Assembly: GCF_007830435.1 (NCBI RefSeq)
Contig: NZ_VLLC01000016.1
Span: 15,103 to 79,102, forward strand
Direction of reading: 5' to 3'
DNA: 64,000 bases
From: Desulfobotulus alkaliphilus
GTDB taxonomy: Bacteria > Desulfobacterota > Desulfobacteria > Desulfobacterales > ASO4-4
Part shown: positions 1 to 9,414 of the stretch, one piece after another
Position numbering within the stretch: the first letter of the stretch is position 1
Layout of the letters: each line of letters begins with the position of its first letter
Program-made: the position numbers and the translations under genes
The notes under the pieces: model-generated
Told to the model about the DNA's origin: nothing
Databases searched by the model: none
What the model saw: only the letters and a program-made list of their open reading frames with translations

Positions 1-108
1 CCGCTTCCGCACAGGGCAAGAAGCTCCCGAATAAGATTGCGTCACGGGCAAATAGCCTGGAGCCTGTGCATCTGTCTTGCAGGTATGATATGAAAAACTG
101 TGCTGAAC
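1..108 (+). repeat. Nested-palindrome repeat, right half (copy 1, cut by window edge)
   Basis: The first ~108 bases match the reverse complement of the outer part of the long palindromic element at 41480-41815. They share the arm with GCCGCTTCCGCACAGGGC, then GCGTCACGGGCAAATAGCC, then a tail ending CTGAACAGTTAC. The same tail closes the copy at 30970-31150. The left half lies before the window. No protein is encoded. The repeat sits directly upstream of pepN, so that gene's promoter is probably inside or just after it. Identity to the other copies was judged by eye. Confidence 0.7.
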
Positions 109-155
109 AGTTACATTATTTTAAGCATTACTACCGGATACTGAAAGGATGAAAG

Positions 156-2795
156 ATGACTGATACTGCATCCATGCATTATCTTAAAGATTATCGGCCC
201 TGGGATTTTGATCTCAGTGAAACCCGTATGGATGTCTCTATTCATGAAAGTTCCGTGGAGGTGAGAACCCGGCTGATGCTTTCCCGAAAAGCGGACGCCG
301 GGGAGAAAGGCCCCCTTTTTCTTCATGGAGAAGACCTTGAAATTCTCGAAATCAGCCTTGACGGACGCCTGCTTTCCCCCAAGGAATTTTTGCAGGACAG
401 CCGGGGTCTTACGCTTTTTGATGTGCCGGATGCCTTTAGCCTGTTCACCCGGGTACGGATTTTTCCGGATGAGAATACGGCTCTGGAAGGGCTTTACCGT
501 GCAGGGGAGATGCTATGCACCCAGTGCGAGGCCGAAGGTTTCCGAAAAATTACCTTTTATCCGGACAGGCCCGATGTCATGGCTCCCTTTCGGGTAAGGA
601 TTGAAGCAGATAAAAAGCGATATCCCGTCCTGCTCTCCAACGGGAATCCCATGGAAAGGCAGGATCTGGACGAAGGACGTCATGCCCTTGTGTGGGAAGA
701 TCCCTATCCCAAACCCTCGTATCTTTTTGCGCTGGTGGCAGGGGATCTTGCCTGCTTAAAAGATCGTTTTCATACGGCAGAGGGCCTTGATGTCTCCCTT
801 GAGATTTATACGGAGCATGAAAATGCGGATAAGTGCGCCCATGCCATGAAGTCCCTTAAAAAAGCCATGCACTGGGATGAACTGGTTTTTGGCCTTTCCT
901 ATGACCTTTCCACGTACATGATTGTGGCTACCAATGATTTCAACATGGGTGCCATGGAAAACAAGGGACTCAATATTTTCAACAGCAGGTATGTGCTGGC
1001 AAAGCCTGATACGGCTACGGATATGGATTTCGAGGGCATAGAAAGCGTCATTGCCCATGAGTATTTCCATAACTGGACCGGCAATCGGGTCACGGTGAAA
1101 AACTGGTTCCAGCTTTCCCTCAAGGAAGGCCTTACCGTGTTCCGGGATCAGGAGTTTACCTCAGACATGCAGTCCAGATCCCTTAAGCGTATTCAGGATG
1201 TGAGAAGTCTCAGGGCAAGGCAGTTTCCGGAAGATGCCGGTCCCATGGCCCATCCCATCCGGCCGGAGGCGTATCTGGAAATGAACAATTTTTATACGGC
1301 CACGGTTTACGACAAGGGTGCGGAAGTTATCCGCATGATCCATACCATCATCGGGCCTGAAAGTTTCCGCAGGGGCATGGATCTCTATTTCAAACGTCAC
1401 GATGGCAGGGCTGTCACATGCGAGGATTTTGTGGCGGCCATGGAAGACGCATCGGGAAAAGATCTTTCCCGGTTCAGGCTCTGGTATTCCCAGGCGGGCA
1501 CTCCCGTACTGTATGCCAGTACAGAACTGGATAAGGAAAAATCCATCCTTTATCTTACCTTGAAGCAGGAGGTGCCGGACACACCGGGACAGTCCGGTAA
1601 AAAGCCCATGACCCTCCCTGTCAAGACGGCTTTTTTTACGGAAAAAGGGGAGCAGGCCTTTCTGAAATTTAAGGGGGAAAAGGCAAATGCCTTTCTTCTG
1701 GTCCTGGAGTCTGAGGAGGAAATCTTTGCCTTTGAAGGTGCCAGCGAAGGCCTTGTACCTTCCCTTTTGAGGGAGTTTTCTGCTCCCGTGCACCTTAAAA
1801 CAGCGCTTGGGGATAAGGATCTTGCCCTGCTCCTTGCCATGGATACGGATTCCTTTAACCGCTGGGAGGCCGGGCGCATTCTGATCAATCGCACCCTGCT
1901 GGGCCTCATGGAGGATTACAGGGAAAAGCGGGAGCTGCATCTGCCCGAAGCCTTGCTCGCGGCCCTTGGAACCGTGCTGGAGAATGCAGACAGGGATCCT
2001 GCCCTGGCCGCAGAAATTTTAAGTCTGCCCACGGAAATGGAACTTTATCATCTGCTGGCTGCTGAAAGGATTCCCGTTTCTCCTCCGGAAGTCCATGGCG
2101 TCCGGAATTTTCTGCTGGACCGTATCGCTTTTGAACTGAAGGATTTATGGGAAAGGGCCTTTGAGAATTTTCAGACTCCGGGAGATTATGTTTTCAGGCC
2201 AGAGGATGTGGCCCGGAGAAAAATGAAAAATCTGGCCCTTTTCTGGCTTTCCCGGCTGCCGGATACGGGGTTTGAGACGGTTTACAGGGCATGGGAAAAA
2301 GCCCATTGCATGACAGACCGCATGGCAGCCTTAAGCCTTGCCGTCCACTTTGACGATCAGAGAGCAGAGGAAATGCTTGATGCCTTTTCCCGTCAGTTTG
2401 AGAAAGATGCCCTTGTGATGGATAAATGGTTTCAGGTGCAGGCTTTGTCCCGCAGGCCGGATACCCTGAAAAGGGTGAGCGAACTCATGGCGCATCCTGC
2501 ATTTTCCATGAAAAACCCCAACAAGGTCAGGGCGCTTATCGGAGCCTTCTGTTCGGGCAATCCCTTCCTTTTTCACCAGAAGGACGGGTCGCCTTATGAT
2601 TTTCTGGCCCGGAGGGTACTGGAACTGGACAGCATAAACCCTCAGGTGGGCTCCCGCATGGTCTCTGTGTTCAATCCATGGAAAACCTTTGCGGAACCCT
2701 GGCGCTCTGCCATGGAAAAGGCCTTGAAAGCCATTGACTCTAAAAAGGATTTATCACCGGATATCCGTGAGGTGGTGGGCCGTGCGCTGGGTTAA
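156..2795 (+). CDS. pepN: Aminopeptidase N (M1 zinc metallopeptidase)
   Basis: This 879-residue protein is a cytosolic zinc aminopeptidase that trims N-terminal residues from peptides during protein turnover. The exopeptidase motif GAMEN lies near residues 265-269. The zinc site is HEYFH at 301-305, with the third ligand Glu324 in the expected HExxH-18-E spacing. The length and the long alpha-helical C-terminal half match the bacterial PepN type (about 870 residues) rather than the shorter eukaryotic-like members. The start ATG follows GAAAGGATGAAAG, which includes an AAAGGA ribosome site. It is a single gene with a palindromic repeat upstream and a convergent neighbour downstream. No frameshift is visible. 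Confidence 0.95.
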   Translation: MTDTASMHYLKDYRPWDFDLSETRMDVSIHESSVEVRTRLMLSRKADAGEKGPLFLHGEDLEILEISLDGRLLSPKEFLQDSRGLTLFDVPDAFSLFTRVRIFPDENTALEGLYRAGEMLCTQCEAEGFRKITFYPDRPDVMAPFRVRIEADKKRYPVLLSNGNPMERQDLDEGRHALVWEDPYPKPSYLFALVAGDLACLKDRFHTAEGLDVSLEIYTEHENADKCAHAMKSLKKAMHWDELVFGLSYDLSTYMIVATNDFNMGAMENKGLNIFNSRYVLAKPDTATDMDFEGIESVIAHEYFHNWTGNRVTVKNWFQLSLKEGLTVFRDQEFTSDMQSRSLKRIQDVRSLRARQFPEDAGPMAHPIRPEAYLEMNNFYTATVYDKGAEVIRMIHTIIGPESFRRGMDLYFKRHDGRAVTCEDFVAAMEDASGKDLSRFRLWYSQAGTPVLYASTELDKEKSILYLTLKQEVPDTPGQSGKKPMTLPVKTAFFTEKGEQAFLKFKGEKANAFLLVLESEEEIFAFEGASEGLVPSLLREFSAPVHLKTALGDKDLALLLAMDTDSFNRWEAGRILINRTLLGLMEDYREKRELHLPEALLAALGTVLENADRDPALAAEILSLPTEMELYHLLAAERIPVSPPEVHGVRNFLLDRIAFELKDLWERAFENFQTPGDYVFRPEDVARRKMKNLALFWLSRLPDTGFETVYRAWEKAHCMTDRMAALSLAVHFDDQRAEEMLDAFSRQFEKDALVMDKWFQVQALSRRPDTLKRVSELMAHPAFSMKNPNKVRALIGAFCSGNPFLFHQKDGSPYDFLARRVLELDSINPQVGSRMVSVFNPWKTFAEPWRSAMEKALKAIDSKKDLSPDIREVVGRALG

Positions 2796-2832
2796 TATAG
2801 AATAGTTTCGTTTCTGATTAGCAGAAGTTTAT

Positions 2833-2853
2833 GGGCAGGCACGGGGCCTGCCC
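2833..2853. repeat. Isolated 8-bp-stem hairpin related to the MITE family
   Basis: GGGCAGGC and GCCTGCCC flank a 5-base loop between the convergent ends of pepN and the acetyltransferase gene. The same hairpin, followed by CCCTRCRA, occurs inside the ~225-bp repeats at 47.5, 48.2 and 50.8 kb, so this is probably a decayed fragment. There is no clear U-tract, so a terminator role is not supported. Confidence 0.5.
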
Positions 2854-2972
2854 CTGCAATATCGTTTCAAGACTGCCCCATGTATCAAGAATGACCACGC
2901 AGAGTATAGCCTGAAAACGTTTATGCAGATTCCCCCTGTTTTTCAATATAAAAACGAGATGCCATCATCCTC

Positions 2973-4193
2973 CTAAAAGTAGTCGGAAAAATAGGGTGTC
3001 GCCTGGGGAATGAGCTGCTCCAGTATGCGCAGGGTTTTCGGGTCTGTCTGGAGGCGTTCAATGCTTGCAAGGTAGGAGGGACGCCTGTATCCCATGAGCA
3101 TGGTGGTGAGGGTCTGGATATCCAGACAAACGGGCTGGCCTTTGGGGGTTCTGCTCACGGACAGGTTTTCTTCCCTGTCAAAGGAAAGGCTGAAAATACC
3201 CCGGTTCCATTCCAGTACCGGATCTTCAACAATGAAATGGAAATCCTTGTCTGCCGGGTTCGCAAAGGGACAGGCACAAAGAAAATTTTCAAGGTCAACG
3301 ATGCGTGCCATAATATAGGGCTGGATGGTTTCTGTTATTTCACTGTCTTCCAGCAGGAAAGCAATGGGTTCATCCTTGTAGGAAAAACCCTTTACCTCCT
3401 CGATCATGGAAAAGTGCGCAGAAATATAATTCCACAATCCTTTTCTTGCTTCCTGATTCAGGTAGAACATTTCCTTGATGTGGAAAATGTCTTCGGCAAT
3501 TTTGTAAAAAAGACAGCCCGCAGGTTCCTTTTTTTTATTATAGTACAAGGCTGCAAAGTGCTCTTCCTCGTTTTCCCAGCGCCAGTACTCTTCCCATGCC
3601 AGCTCATCGCGTATCAGGGCGCCATGGGTTTTGCGGGCAAAGTGATCGTAGGTGCGTATGATATCCTTGTGGTTCAGGGCCTTCCTTTTGACAAAACCTT
3701 CCACCTTCGTTCTTGGGGGAAGCTGGGTGTCTTTCAGGCTGAAAGACATTTTGTCGGATATGATTTCCCATCCCTTCTTTCTGTAATAGGGAATGGAATA
3801 GGGGAACAGGTAGGAAATCCACTGTCCGTTTGACCGCATCATCTCAAGGCCTTTTTTCATAAGCTCATTCATCAGTCCCATGCTGGCATATTCTGGATAG
3901 GTGCCAACGCCTGTGAGGTAGCCCATGGGGAAAACCTTTCCCCGAATATTCACCTCGCAGGGGTAGACGGCCAGCTGGGAAATCAGTTTTTCCCCGTCAA
4001 ACCAGCCAATGACATCGGCTTTGCGGAGAATGGGTCTTTTGGCCCGGACCAGTTCTCCCTTTTCGTAGCCTACTTCCTGAAGGTCATGGCTTGTGACCTG
4101 AAAAACATATCGGAGCAGCTCATTGTACTGTTCCAGATGTTCCAGCCGAACAGGCTGAAGGGTATAATGATCAAAGGGGCTTCTGCGAGACAT
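2973..4193 (-). CDS. GNAT acetyltransferase, Eis-like
   Basis: This 406-residue protein resembles the Eis / YdaF-like acetyltransferase group. It has an N-terminal GNAT domain (about residues 15-160) containing the acetyl-CoA-binding stretch around VGTYPEYASMGLMNELMKKG, a second degenerate GNAT-like middle region, and a C-terminal sterol-carrier-like fold inferred from length and order. Eis proteins acetylate amino groups on aminoglycosides or proteins. The substrate here cannot be told from sequence. The start is supported by GAGGATACACC before ATG. It is transcribed alone behind the sat terminator. Confidence 0.75.
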   Translation of the reverse strand: MSRRSPFDHYTLQPVRLEHLEQYNELLRYVFQVTSHDLQEVGYEKGELVRAKRPILRKADVIGWFDGEKLISQLAVYPCEVNIRGKVFPMGYLTGVGTYPEYASMGLMNELMKKGLEMMRSNGQWISYLFPYSIPYYRKKGWEIISDKMSFSLKDTQLPPRTKVEGFVKRKALNHKDIIRTYDHFARKTHGALIRDELAWEEYWRWENEEEHFAALYYNKKKEPAGCLFYKIAEDIFHIKEMFYLNQEARKGLWNYISAHFSMIEEVKGFSYKDEPIAFLLEDSEITETIQPYIMARIVDLENFLCACPFANPADKDFHFIVEDPVLEWNRGIFSLSFDREENLSVSRTPKGQPVCLDIQTLTTMLMGYRRPSYLASIERLQTDPKTLRILEQLIPQATPYFSDYF

Positions 4194-4290
4194 GGTGTAT
4201 CCTCAACTGACAGATGGTCACAGCATGGGAAGACTGAAGACATTTATATTGTAACAGTCCTTTAGGGAGGAATATAGCGGATTAAAGCAG

Positions 4291-4324
4291 GAAAGAAAAG
4301 GGGTACGGAATTTCCGCACCCCTT
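4291..4324 (-). terminator. Rho-independent terminator of sat
   Basis: On the minus strand AAGGGGT and ACCCCTT pair, with an inner CGGA/TCCG step, and the stem is followed by CTTTTCTTTC. It lies 42 bases after the sat stop codon and before the acetyltransferase start, so it separates the two transcripts. Confidence 0.75.
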
Positions 4325-4365
4325 ATTTACATCATTGAATCATCCGTCCGGAGACGGCAATTTTT

Positions 4366-5643
4366 TTACTGGCCAGCACCCGTTGCAGCGGAGTGGGTTT
4401 TGATTTCTACTTTTTCGGTCAGGCCTGCATAGTATTCACGCAGGATGTCGAGAACTTCGTCACGGCCGAAGTGATCGGCAATGGGAGCACCTTCGGAAAG
4501 GCCCTTACGCAGCATGGTACCGGAAAGGATAACACGGTCTTCCTTGCCATGGGGGCAGGTACGCAGAGAGGCCATGCCGTCACACTTGACACAGTAGAAG
4601 GTCCAGTCAATCTTCAGCGGGGTAACTTTCAGAGCTTTGCCTTCTTCGGCGGGGTAGGGGATTTTGTCGAAGATGGTCTGGGCTTCGAACATGCCGTAGA
4701 AGTCGCCAACACCGGCGTGGTCACGGCCGATGATCATGCGGGATACGCCATAGTTCTGGCGGAAGGTTGCGTGCAGCAGGCCTTCACGGGGACCGGCATA
4801 GCGCATATCCAGAGGATAGCCGCCCTGTACCACGTTTTCTTTTACAAAGTACTTGTCAACCAGGGTGTCGATGCATTTAACACGAACACGTGCAGGAATA
4901 TCGCCGGGCTTCAGGTTGCCCACGAGGGAGTGAATGAATACGCCATCACAAACTTCCACGGCAATTTTTGCAAGGTATTCGTGGGAACGGTGCATGGGGT
5001 TACGCAGCTGCAGGGCAGCAACATCGCTCCATCCACGCTCGTCAAAGATGGCACGGGCCTGGGCAGGGGAAAGGTAAACACCTTTGTAACGCTCGGGGTA
5101 GATGCCTTCGGAAAGAACCTTCACGGGACCGGCAAGGTTGAAGTCTTTCTGACCCATAACCATCTGAACACCGGGGTGATCTTCTTCGGCAATCTTCCAG
5201 AATTCTTCGGCGGTGGCAGTGCCTTCGCCCATGAATACCTTCTCACATTCCCAGCGCTTGTTGGCTTCGGTCATCTCGAATTTCTCGGTAACCTTCATGG
5301 TAGCCATCACTTCACCGGCAGCCGTAACCAGAGCAATTTCTTCACCATCTTTAATGGCTTCGGCATCGGCCTTGTCTGCGGAAAGGGTAACGGGGATGGG
5401 CCAGAAGGTACCGTCTGCCAGAAGGAAGTTTTCGCATACGCCTTTCCAGTCAGCTTTGGTCATGAAACCGGTAAGGGGGGAGAAACCACCGATACCCATC
5501 ATGATGAGGTCACCTTCTTCACGGGGGGTGATGGTGATTTTTTTGAGGCCTTCGGCTTTTTTCAGTTCGGCTTCTCTTTCAGCACCTTCCAGAAGACAGC
5601 AGGTAAGGCCTTTTCCACCATGGGGAGCTACAAGATTGGACAT
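4366..5643 (-). CDS. sat: Sulfate adenylyltransferase (ATP sulfurylase)
   Basis: This 425-residue homo-oligomeric ATP sulfurylase forms APS and pyrophosphate from sulfate and ATP, the activation step of dissimilatory sulfate reduction. Key motifs are [10 protein letters not shown] (about residues 211-220, containing the QxRNP and HxxH nucleotide-binding elements) and [12 protein letters not shown] (about 304-315). A C-terminal cysteine cluster, [13 protein letters not shown], is typical of the zinc-containing SRB/archaeal form. An upstream in-frame ATG would add 24 residues. I chose 5643 because AAAGGAG lies 7 bases before it and homologous proteins begin at this point. aprBA and qmo are not nearby, as is common in this group. 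Confidence 0.95.
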   Translation of the reverse strand: MSNLVAPHGGKGLTCCLLEGAEREAELKKAEGLKKITITPREEGDLIMMGIGGFSPLTGFMTKADWKGVCENFLLADGTFWPIPVTLSADKADAEAIKDGEEIALVTAAGEVMATMKVTEKFEMTEANKRWECEKVFMGEGTATAEEFWKIAEEDHPGVQMVMGQKDFNLAGPVKVLSEGIYPERYKGVYLSPAQARAIFDERGWSDVAALQLRNPMHRSHEYLAKIAVEVCDGVFIHSLVGNLKPGDIPARVRVKCIDTLVDKYFVKENVVQGGYPLDMRYAGPREGLLHATFRQNYGVSRMIIGRDHAGVGDFYGMFEAQTIFDKIPYPAEEGKALKVTPLKIDWTFYCVKCDGMASLRTCPHGKEDRVILSGTMLRKGLSEGAPIADHFGRDEVLDILREYYAGLTEKVEIKTHSAATGAGQ

Positions 5644-5768
5644 GTGTTCTACTCCTTTGTTCTTAAGGGGGGTTATAATATATGGATTGCGATCCAAGGT
5701 TGCCCCGCTGGGCAACCATTCATTTCTTGGTACGATGCCTGATTAGTAAGAAACCAAGCTTTTGTCAA
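5644..5768 (-). promoter_or_regulatory. sat leader with hairpin and possible -35
   Basis: On the minus strand a perfect TTGACA (5768-5763) precedes sat, but the hexamer 17 bases on (TAATCA) is a poor -10, so the promoter is only probable. The leader holds an 8-bp perfect hairpin, GGTTGCCC/GGGCAACC with a 4-base loop (5698-5717). It has no U-tract and lies about 55 bases before the start codon. Confidence 0.4.
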
Positions 5769-6043
5769 GGTCAGAAATCCGGTCAGCACCCGTAGATGGG
5801 CCATCTTTCAGGGATTTTTAAATATAATAAGGCATATTTTCCCGCCAGTTGTCCCATGGAGAGGCATGCCAGCGGGCCTTTGGCAGGTTTTGGGTTTTTT
5901 CACGGGATGGTTTTTTAAAAGAGATTGAATCTGAAGGGCGGATTCAGTACAAAGTCCCTGATCAAAAAGGTGCTACAGTCTTAAATTGAATCTAAGTGTG
6001 TGGCTGTTCATTAATTCCAGGTTCTGAAACAGGGGACTGCAGG

Positions 6044-8584
6044 ATGAATAAGGATGGGAAAATGACAATGATTGATGAATACCGGAGCCATATGGCAGCG
6101 AGGGAAAGGGAAGGTCTTCCGCCCCTGCCCCTCAATGCTGCTCAGGCCGGGGCTTTGTGCGGGCTTCTTGTTGCACCGCCATCGGGGGAAGAGGATTTTC
6201 TGCTTTCCCTGCTGCAGAACCGTATTTCTCCGGGGGTGGACCCTGCGGCAGAAGTCAAGGCGGACTTTTTAGGGGATATTGCAGGGGGCAAAAAAAGTTC
6301 TCCTCTGCTGCCCCCCCTTGAGGCTGTTCGGCTTCTGGGAACCATGCGGGGCGGATACAATGTCAGGCATCTGATGCGTCTCCTTTCCCACGGGGATTTG
6401 GGAGATGCGGCTGCCAGAGCACTTTCCGGAAACCTTCTGGTACTGGATGTCTTTGATGAGCTTGTAAAGCTTGCAGAAACCCTGCCTGCGGCCCGAAGAG
6501 TACTGGAATCCTGGGTTGCTGCGGAGTGGTTCACCGGAAAACCTGTCGTCCCCGATACCATTGACTGCATTGTTTTCAAGGTGGACGGAGAGATCAATAC
6601 GGATGATTTTTCTCCGGCAGGAGAGGCCTGGAGCCGCCCGGACATTCCCCTTCATGCCTTAAGCATGCTCCGGTCCCGTATGGAGAATCCCCTGGAAAAA
6701 ATCCGTGAACTGAAGGCTTCGGGGCTGCCCCTTGTCTTTGCAGGGGATGTGGTGGGAACGGGTTCTTCCAGAAAATCCGCCACAAACTCCCTGCTCTGGC
6801 ATATCGGAGAAGATATTCCCTTTGTTCCGAACAAGCGGCAGGGCGGGGTGGTGCTGGGAAGCAAGATTGCCCCCATCTTTTTTAATACACTGGAAGATTC
6901 AGGGGCCCTTCCCATTGAGTGCGATGTGAGCCGTCTTTCCATGGGACAGCGCATCCGTATCTTTCCCCATGAAGGTCGCATTGAAGATGGGGAAGGAAAC
7001 ACGCTGACCGCTTTCACCCTGAAGACATCCGTACTTCTGGACGGGGTCCGGGCAGGTGGCCGTATTCCCCTGATCGTTGGCCGCGCATTACAGTCAAAGG
7101 CCGCAGAAGCCCTGCGCCTTGAGTCGGTCCCCGGCATCTTTGCCAGCCCCTCCCAGCCGGAAGATACGGGCAAGGGCTATACACAGGCCCAGAAGATCAT
7201 AGGAAAGGCCTGTGGTCTTGAAGGGGTTCGTCCCGGAATGTACTGTGAACCTCTTATGACCACCGTGGGTTCCCAGGATACCACAGGGCCCATGACAAAG
7301 GACGAGCTGACGGAGCTGGCCTGCCTCCGTTTTGCTGCGGATCTGGTCATGCAGAGCTTCTGCCATACGGCGGCCTATCCAAGGCCCGTGGATATCCGTA
7401 TGCACGACACCCTTCCGGAATTTATCAGCGAAAGGGGAGGGGTTGCCCTGAAGCCCGGAGACGGGGTCATCCACTCATGGCTCAACCGCATGCTTCTTCC
7501 GGATACCCTGGGTACGGGTGGGGACTCCCATACCCGCTTTCCCGTAGGTCTGAGCTTTCCCGCAGGTTCCGGCCTTGTGGCCTTTGCCGCAGCCATGGGA
7601 ACCATGCCACTGGATGTTCCCGAATCCGTGCTTGTCCGTTTTAAAGGGAAAAGAAAACCGGGCATTACCCTGAGGGATCTTGTCAATGCCATTCCCCTGA
7701 CCGCAATCCGCAAGGGCCTGCTGACGGTGGAAAAGGCGGGGAAGAAGAATATTTTTTCCGGGCGGATACTGGAAATTGAAGGGCTTGAGGATCTGGAAGT
7801 GGAAGAAGCCTTTGAACTGACAGATGCTTCTGCGGAACGTTCTGCGGCAGGCAGCTGTATCCGGCTTAAGCCCGAAAAGGTGGCTGCGTATCTGCGCTCT
7901 TCAGCCCTTCTTCTCCGCAGACTTGCCAGCGAAGGCTATGCGGACGCAGAGACCCTGCTCCGCAGGGCCGATGCCATGGACCTCTGGTGTGAGGCGCCTT
8001 TCCTGCTGGAGGCGGATAAGGATGCCGGGTATGCGGCGGTGATTGAGATTGACCTTGAAACCATGACAGAACCCATCCTTGCCTGTCCCAATGACCCCGA
8101 TGATGTACGGCTGCTCTCTGAAGTGGCGGGCACAGAGGTTCAGGAAGTTTTTATCGGCTCCTGCATGACCCACATAGCCCATTTCCGTGCTGCTGCGGCC
8201 CTGCTGGAAGGAAAGCAGGATCTCCCTGCCCGTCTCTGGATGTGTCCGCCCACCCGGCTGGATGAGGCAGTCCTTCGCAGGGAGGGGGTTTACAATGTGC
8301 TGGGCAGAACCGGAGCCCGCATGGAAATGCCGGGCTGTTCTCTCTGCATGGGCAATCAGGCCCGTATTGCCAGAGGGACCACGGCCTTTTCCACTTCCAC
8401 AAGGAATTTCCCGGACCGTATGGGCGATGATACCAAAGTGTATCTGGGTTCAGCGGAACTGGCTGCCATCACAGCGGTGCTGGGAGAAATTCCGGACCCG
8501 GCCCTTTATTTTCAGGTGATGCAGGAAAGGGTGCTGGGGAAGGAGGCTGAACTTTATCGCTACCTTCGTTTTGAAGGCCAGTGA
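6044..8584 (+). CDS. acnB: Bifunctional aconitate hydratase 2 / 2-methylisocitrate dehydratase
   Basis: This AcnB-type [4Fe-4S] enzyme interconverts citrate and isocitrate. It matches the E. coli AcnB domain order throughout: N-terminal HEAT-like helices, then the swivel domain (NTDDFSPAGEAWSRPDIPLH, GTGSSRKSATNS), then the three catalytic domains. The cluster cysteines are in GSCMTH (near residue 705) and GCSLCMGNQ (near 765 and 768). The AcnB-typical QDTTGPMT is also present. The ATG at 6044 has AGGGGA 7 bases upstream. ATGs at 6062 and 6068 are alternatives, the last aligning best with E. coli. The reading frame also runs upstream to 5996 without homology. It is monocistronic. Confidence 0.93.
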   Translation: MNKDGKMTMIDEYRSHMAAREREGLPPLPLNAAQAGALCGLLVAPPSGEEDFLLSLLQNRISPGVDPAAEVKADFLGDIAGGKKSSPLLPPLEAVRLLGTMRGGYNVRHLMRLLSHGDLGDAAARALSGNLLVLDVFDELVKLAETLPAARRVLESWVAAEWFTGKPVVPDTIDCIVFKVDGEINTDDFSPAGEAWSRPDIPLHALSMLRSRMENPLEKIRELKASGLPLVFAGDVVGTGSSRKSATNSLLWHIGEDIPFVPNKRQGGVVLGSKIAPIFFNTLEDSGALPIECDVSRLSMGQRIRIFPHEGRIEDGEGNTLTAFTLKTSVLLDGVRAGGRIPLIVGRALQSKAAEALRLESVPGIFASPSQPEDTGKGYTQAQKIIGKACGLEGVRPGMYCEPLMTTVGSQDTTGPMTKDELTELACLRFAADLVMQSFCHTAAYPRPVDIRMHDTLPEFISERGGVALKPGDGVIHSWLNRMLLPDTLGTGGDSHTRFPVGLSFPAGSGLVAFAAAMGTMPLDVPESVLVRFKGKRKPGITLRDLVNAIPLTAIRKGLLTVEKAGKKNIFSGRILEIEGLEDLEVEEAFELTDASAERSAAGSCIRLKPEKVAAYLRSSALLLRRLASEGYADAETLLRRADAMDLWCEAPFLLEADKDAGYAAVIEIDLETMTEPILACPNDPDDVRLLSEVAGTEVQEVFIGSCMTHIAHFRAAAALLEGKQDLPARLWMCPPTRLDEAVLRREGVYNVLGRTGARMEMPGCSLCMGNQARIARGTTAFSTSTRNFPDRMGDDTKVYLGSAELAAITAVLGEIPDPALYFQVMQERVLGKEAELYRYLRFEGQ

Positions 8585-8859
8585 TTTGATTTTTCCTGAT
8601 ATTTCATTTTCAGGTATGTCTGTTTTGCAGTTGATTTTTGAATCTCATACTGTTAAAAAAATAATGATTTTCAGAAGTGTTCAGGAAGAGGAAGATCCGT
8701 TTTGCAAAGGTGTCGCAGTTAATGCTGTTTGTGATGCGTTTTTGTCGTTCAGCTTTTGTGCCTTTAAAGATTGCAGCAGATCTGCTTTGTTGTCGTTGGG
8801 GACGGGAACAGTCGTTTTTGTCCCTGTAAAACCTGAAACTGAAATGGAAGGAGTCTTTT

Positions 8860-9321
8860 GTGAAAAAGTTTTTTGCAGCAGTTCTCATTGGTCTGTTTGT
8901 AGCTGCCCCTGCTTTTGCCGTTAACAGGGACAATGTGGGATGTGGTCTCGGCTCCATGCTGTTGGAAGAGAAAGACGGCCTTCTCTGGGAAATTATGGCA
9001 ACTTCCACCAACGGTACCTCCGGTAACCAGACTTTCGGTATCACTTCCGGCACCCTTGGGTGTGAAAAACCCGCCAATTTTGCCAAGCGTGAGCAACTGG
9101 ATCGTTTTGTGGCAGACAACATGGATTCCCTTGCCGTGGATATTGCCATGGGTGAAGGAGAAACCCTTGGCGCACTGGCTGAACTGGCTGAAGTGGATGA
9201 AAGTCGCAGAGTTGATTTCTTTGTTGCCCTGCAAATGAATTTTGATACCATTTATCCGAATGGTAAGGTCGCAGGTACTCAGGTTGTGGATCAGATTACG
9301 GATATTCTTGCACAGATCTGA
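8860..9321 (+). CDS. Secreted DUF3015 protein
   Basis: This 153-residue protein has a clear Sec signal peptide (MKKFFAAVLIGLFVAAPAFA, cleavage after residue 20). The rest matches the DUF3015 family pattern: GCGLGSM, then TNGTSGNQTFGITSGTLGC, then a helical region. Members are small periplasmic or outer-membrane-associated proteins of unknown function in proteobacteria. The start is GTG, preceded by GGAAGGAG. A strong terminator follows directly, so it is its own transcript. Function is not known. Confidence 0.85.
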   Translation: MKKFFAAVLIGLFVAAPAFAVNRDNVGCGLGSMLLEEKDGLLWEIMATSTNGTSGNQTFGITSGTLGCEKPANFAKREQLDRFVADNMDSLAVDIAMGEGETLGALAELAEVDESRRVDFFVALQMNFDTIYPNGKVAGTQVVDQITDILAQI

Positions 9322-9343
9322 TTTTTTCAGGCTTCCATGAAGT

Positions 9344-9388
9344 AAAAAATCCGGTATTCCTTCTAAAAAATGAGGAAGCCGGATTTTT
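9344..9388 (+). terminator. Terminator after the DUF3015 gene
   Basis: AAATCCGG and CCGGATTT pair, continued by TTCCT/AGGAA, and are followed by TTTTT. The hairpin lies 23 bases after the DUF3015 stop. An in-frame ATG at 9370 for the next gene falls inside this hairpin, which argues against using it as a start. Confidence 0.85.
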
Positions 9389-9414
9389 GCATCTTTATTT
9401 TGGGGGATCCGCTT

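Noticed and set aside
4393-5742. 449-codon open frame antisense to sat
   Set aside because: It mirrors sat exactly, has no ribosome site or family motif, and reflects the skewed third-base use of the real gene.
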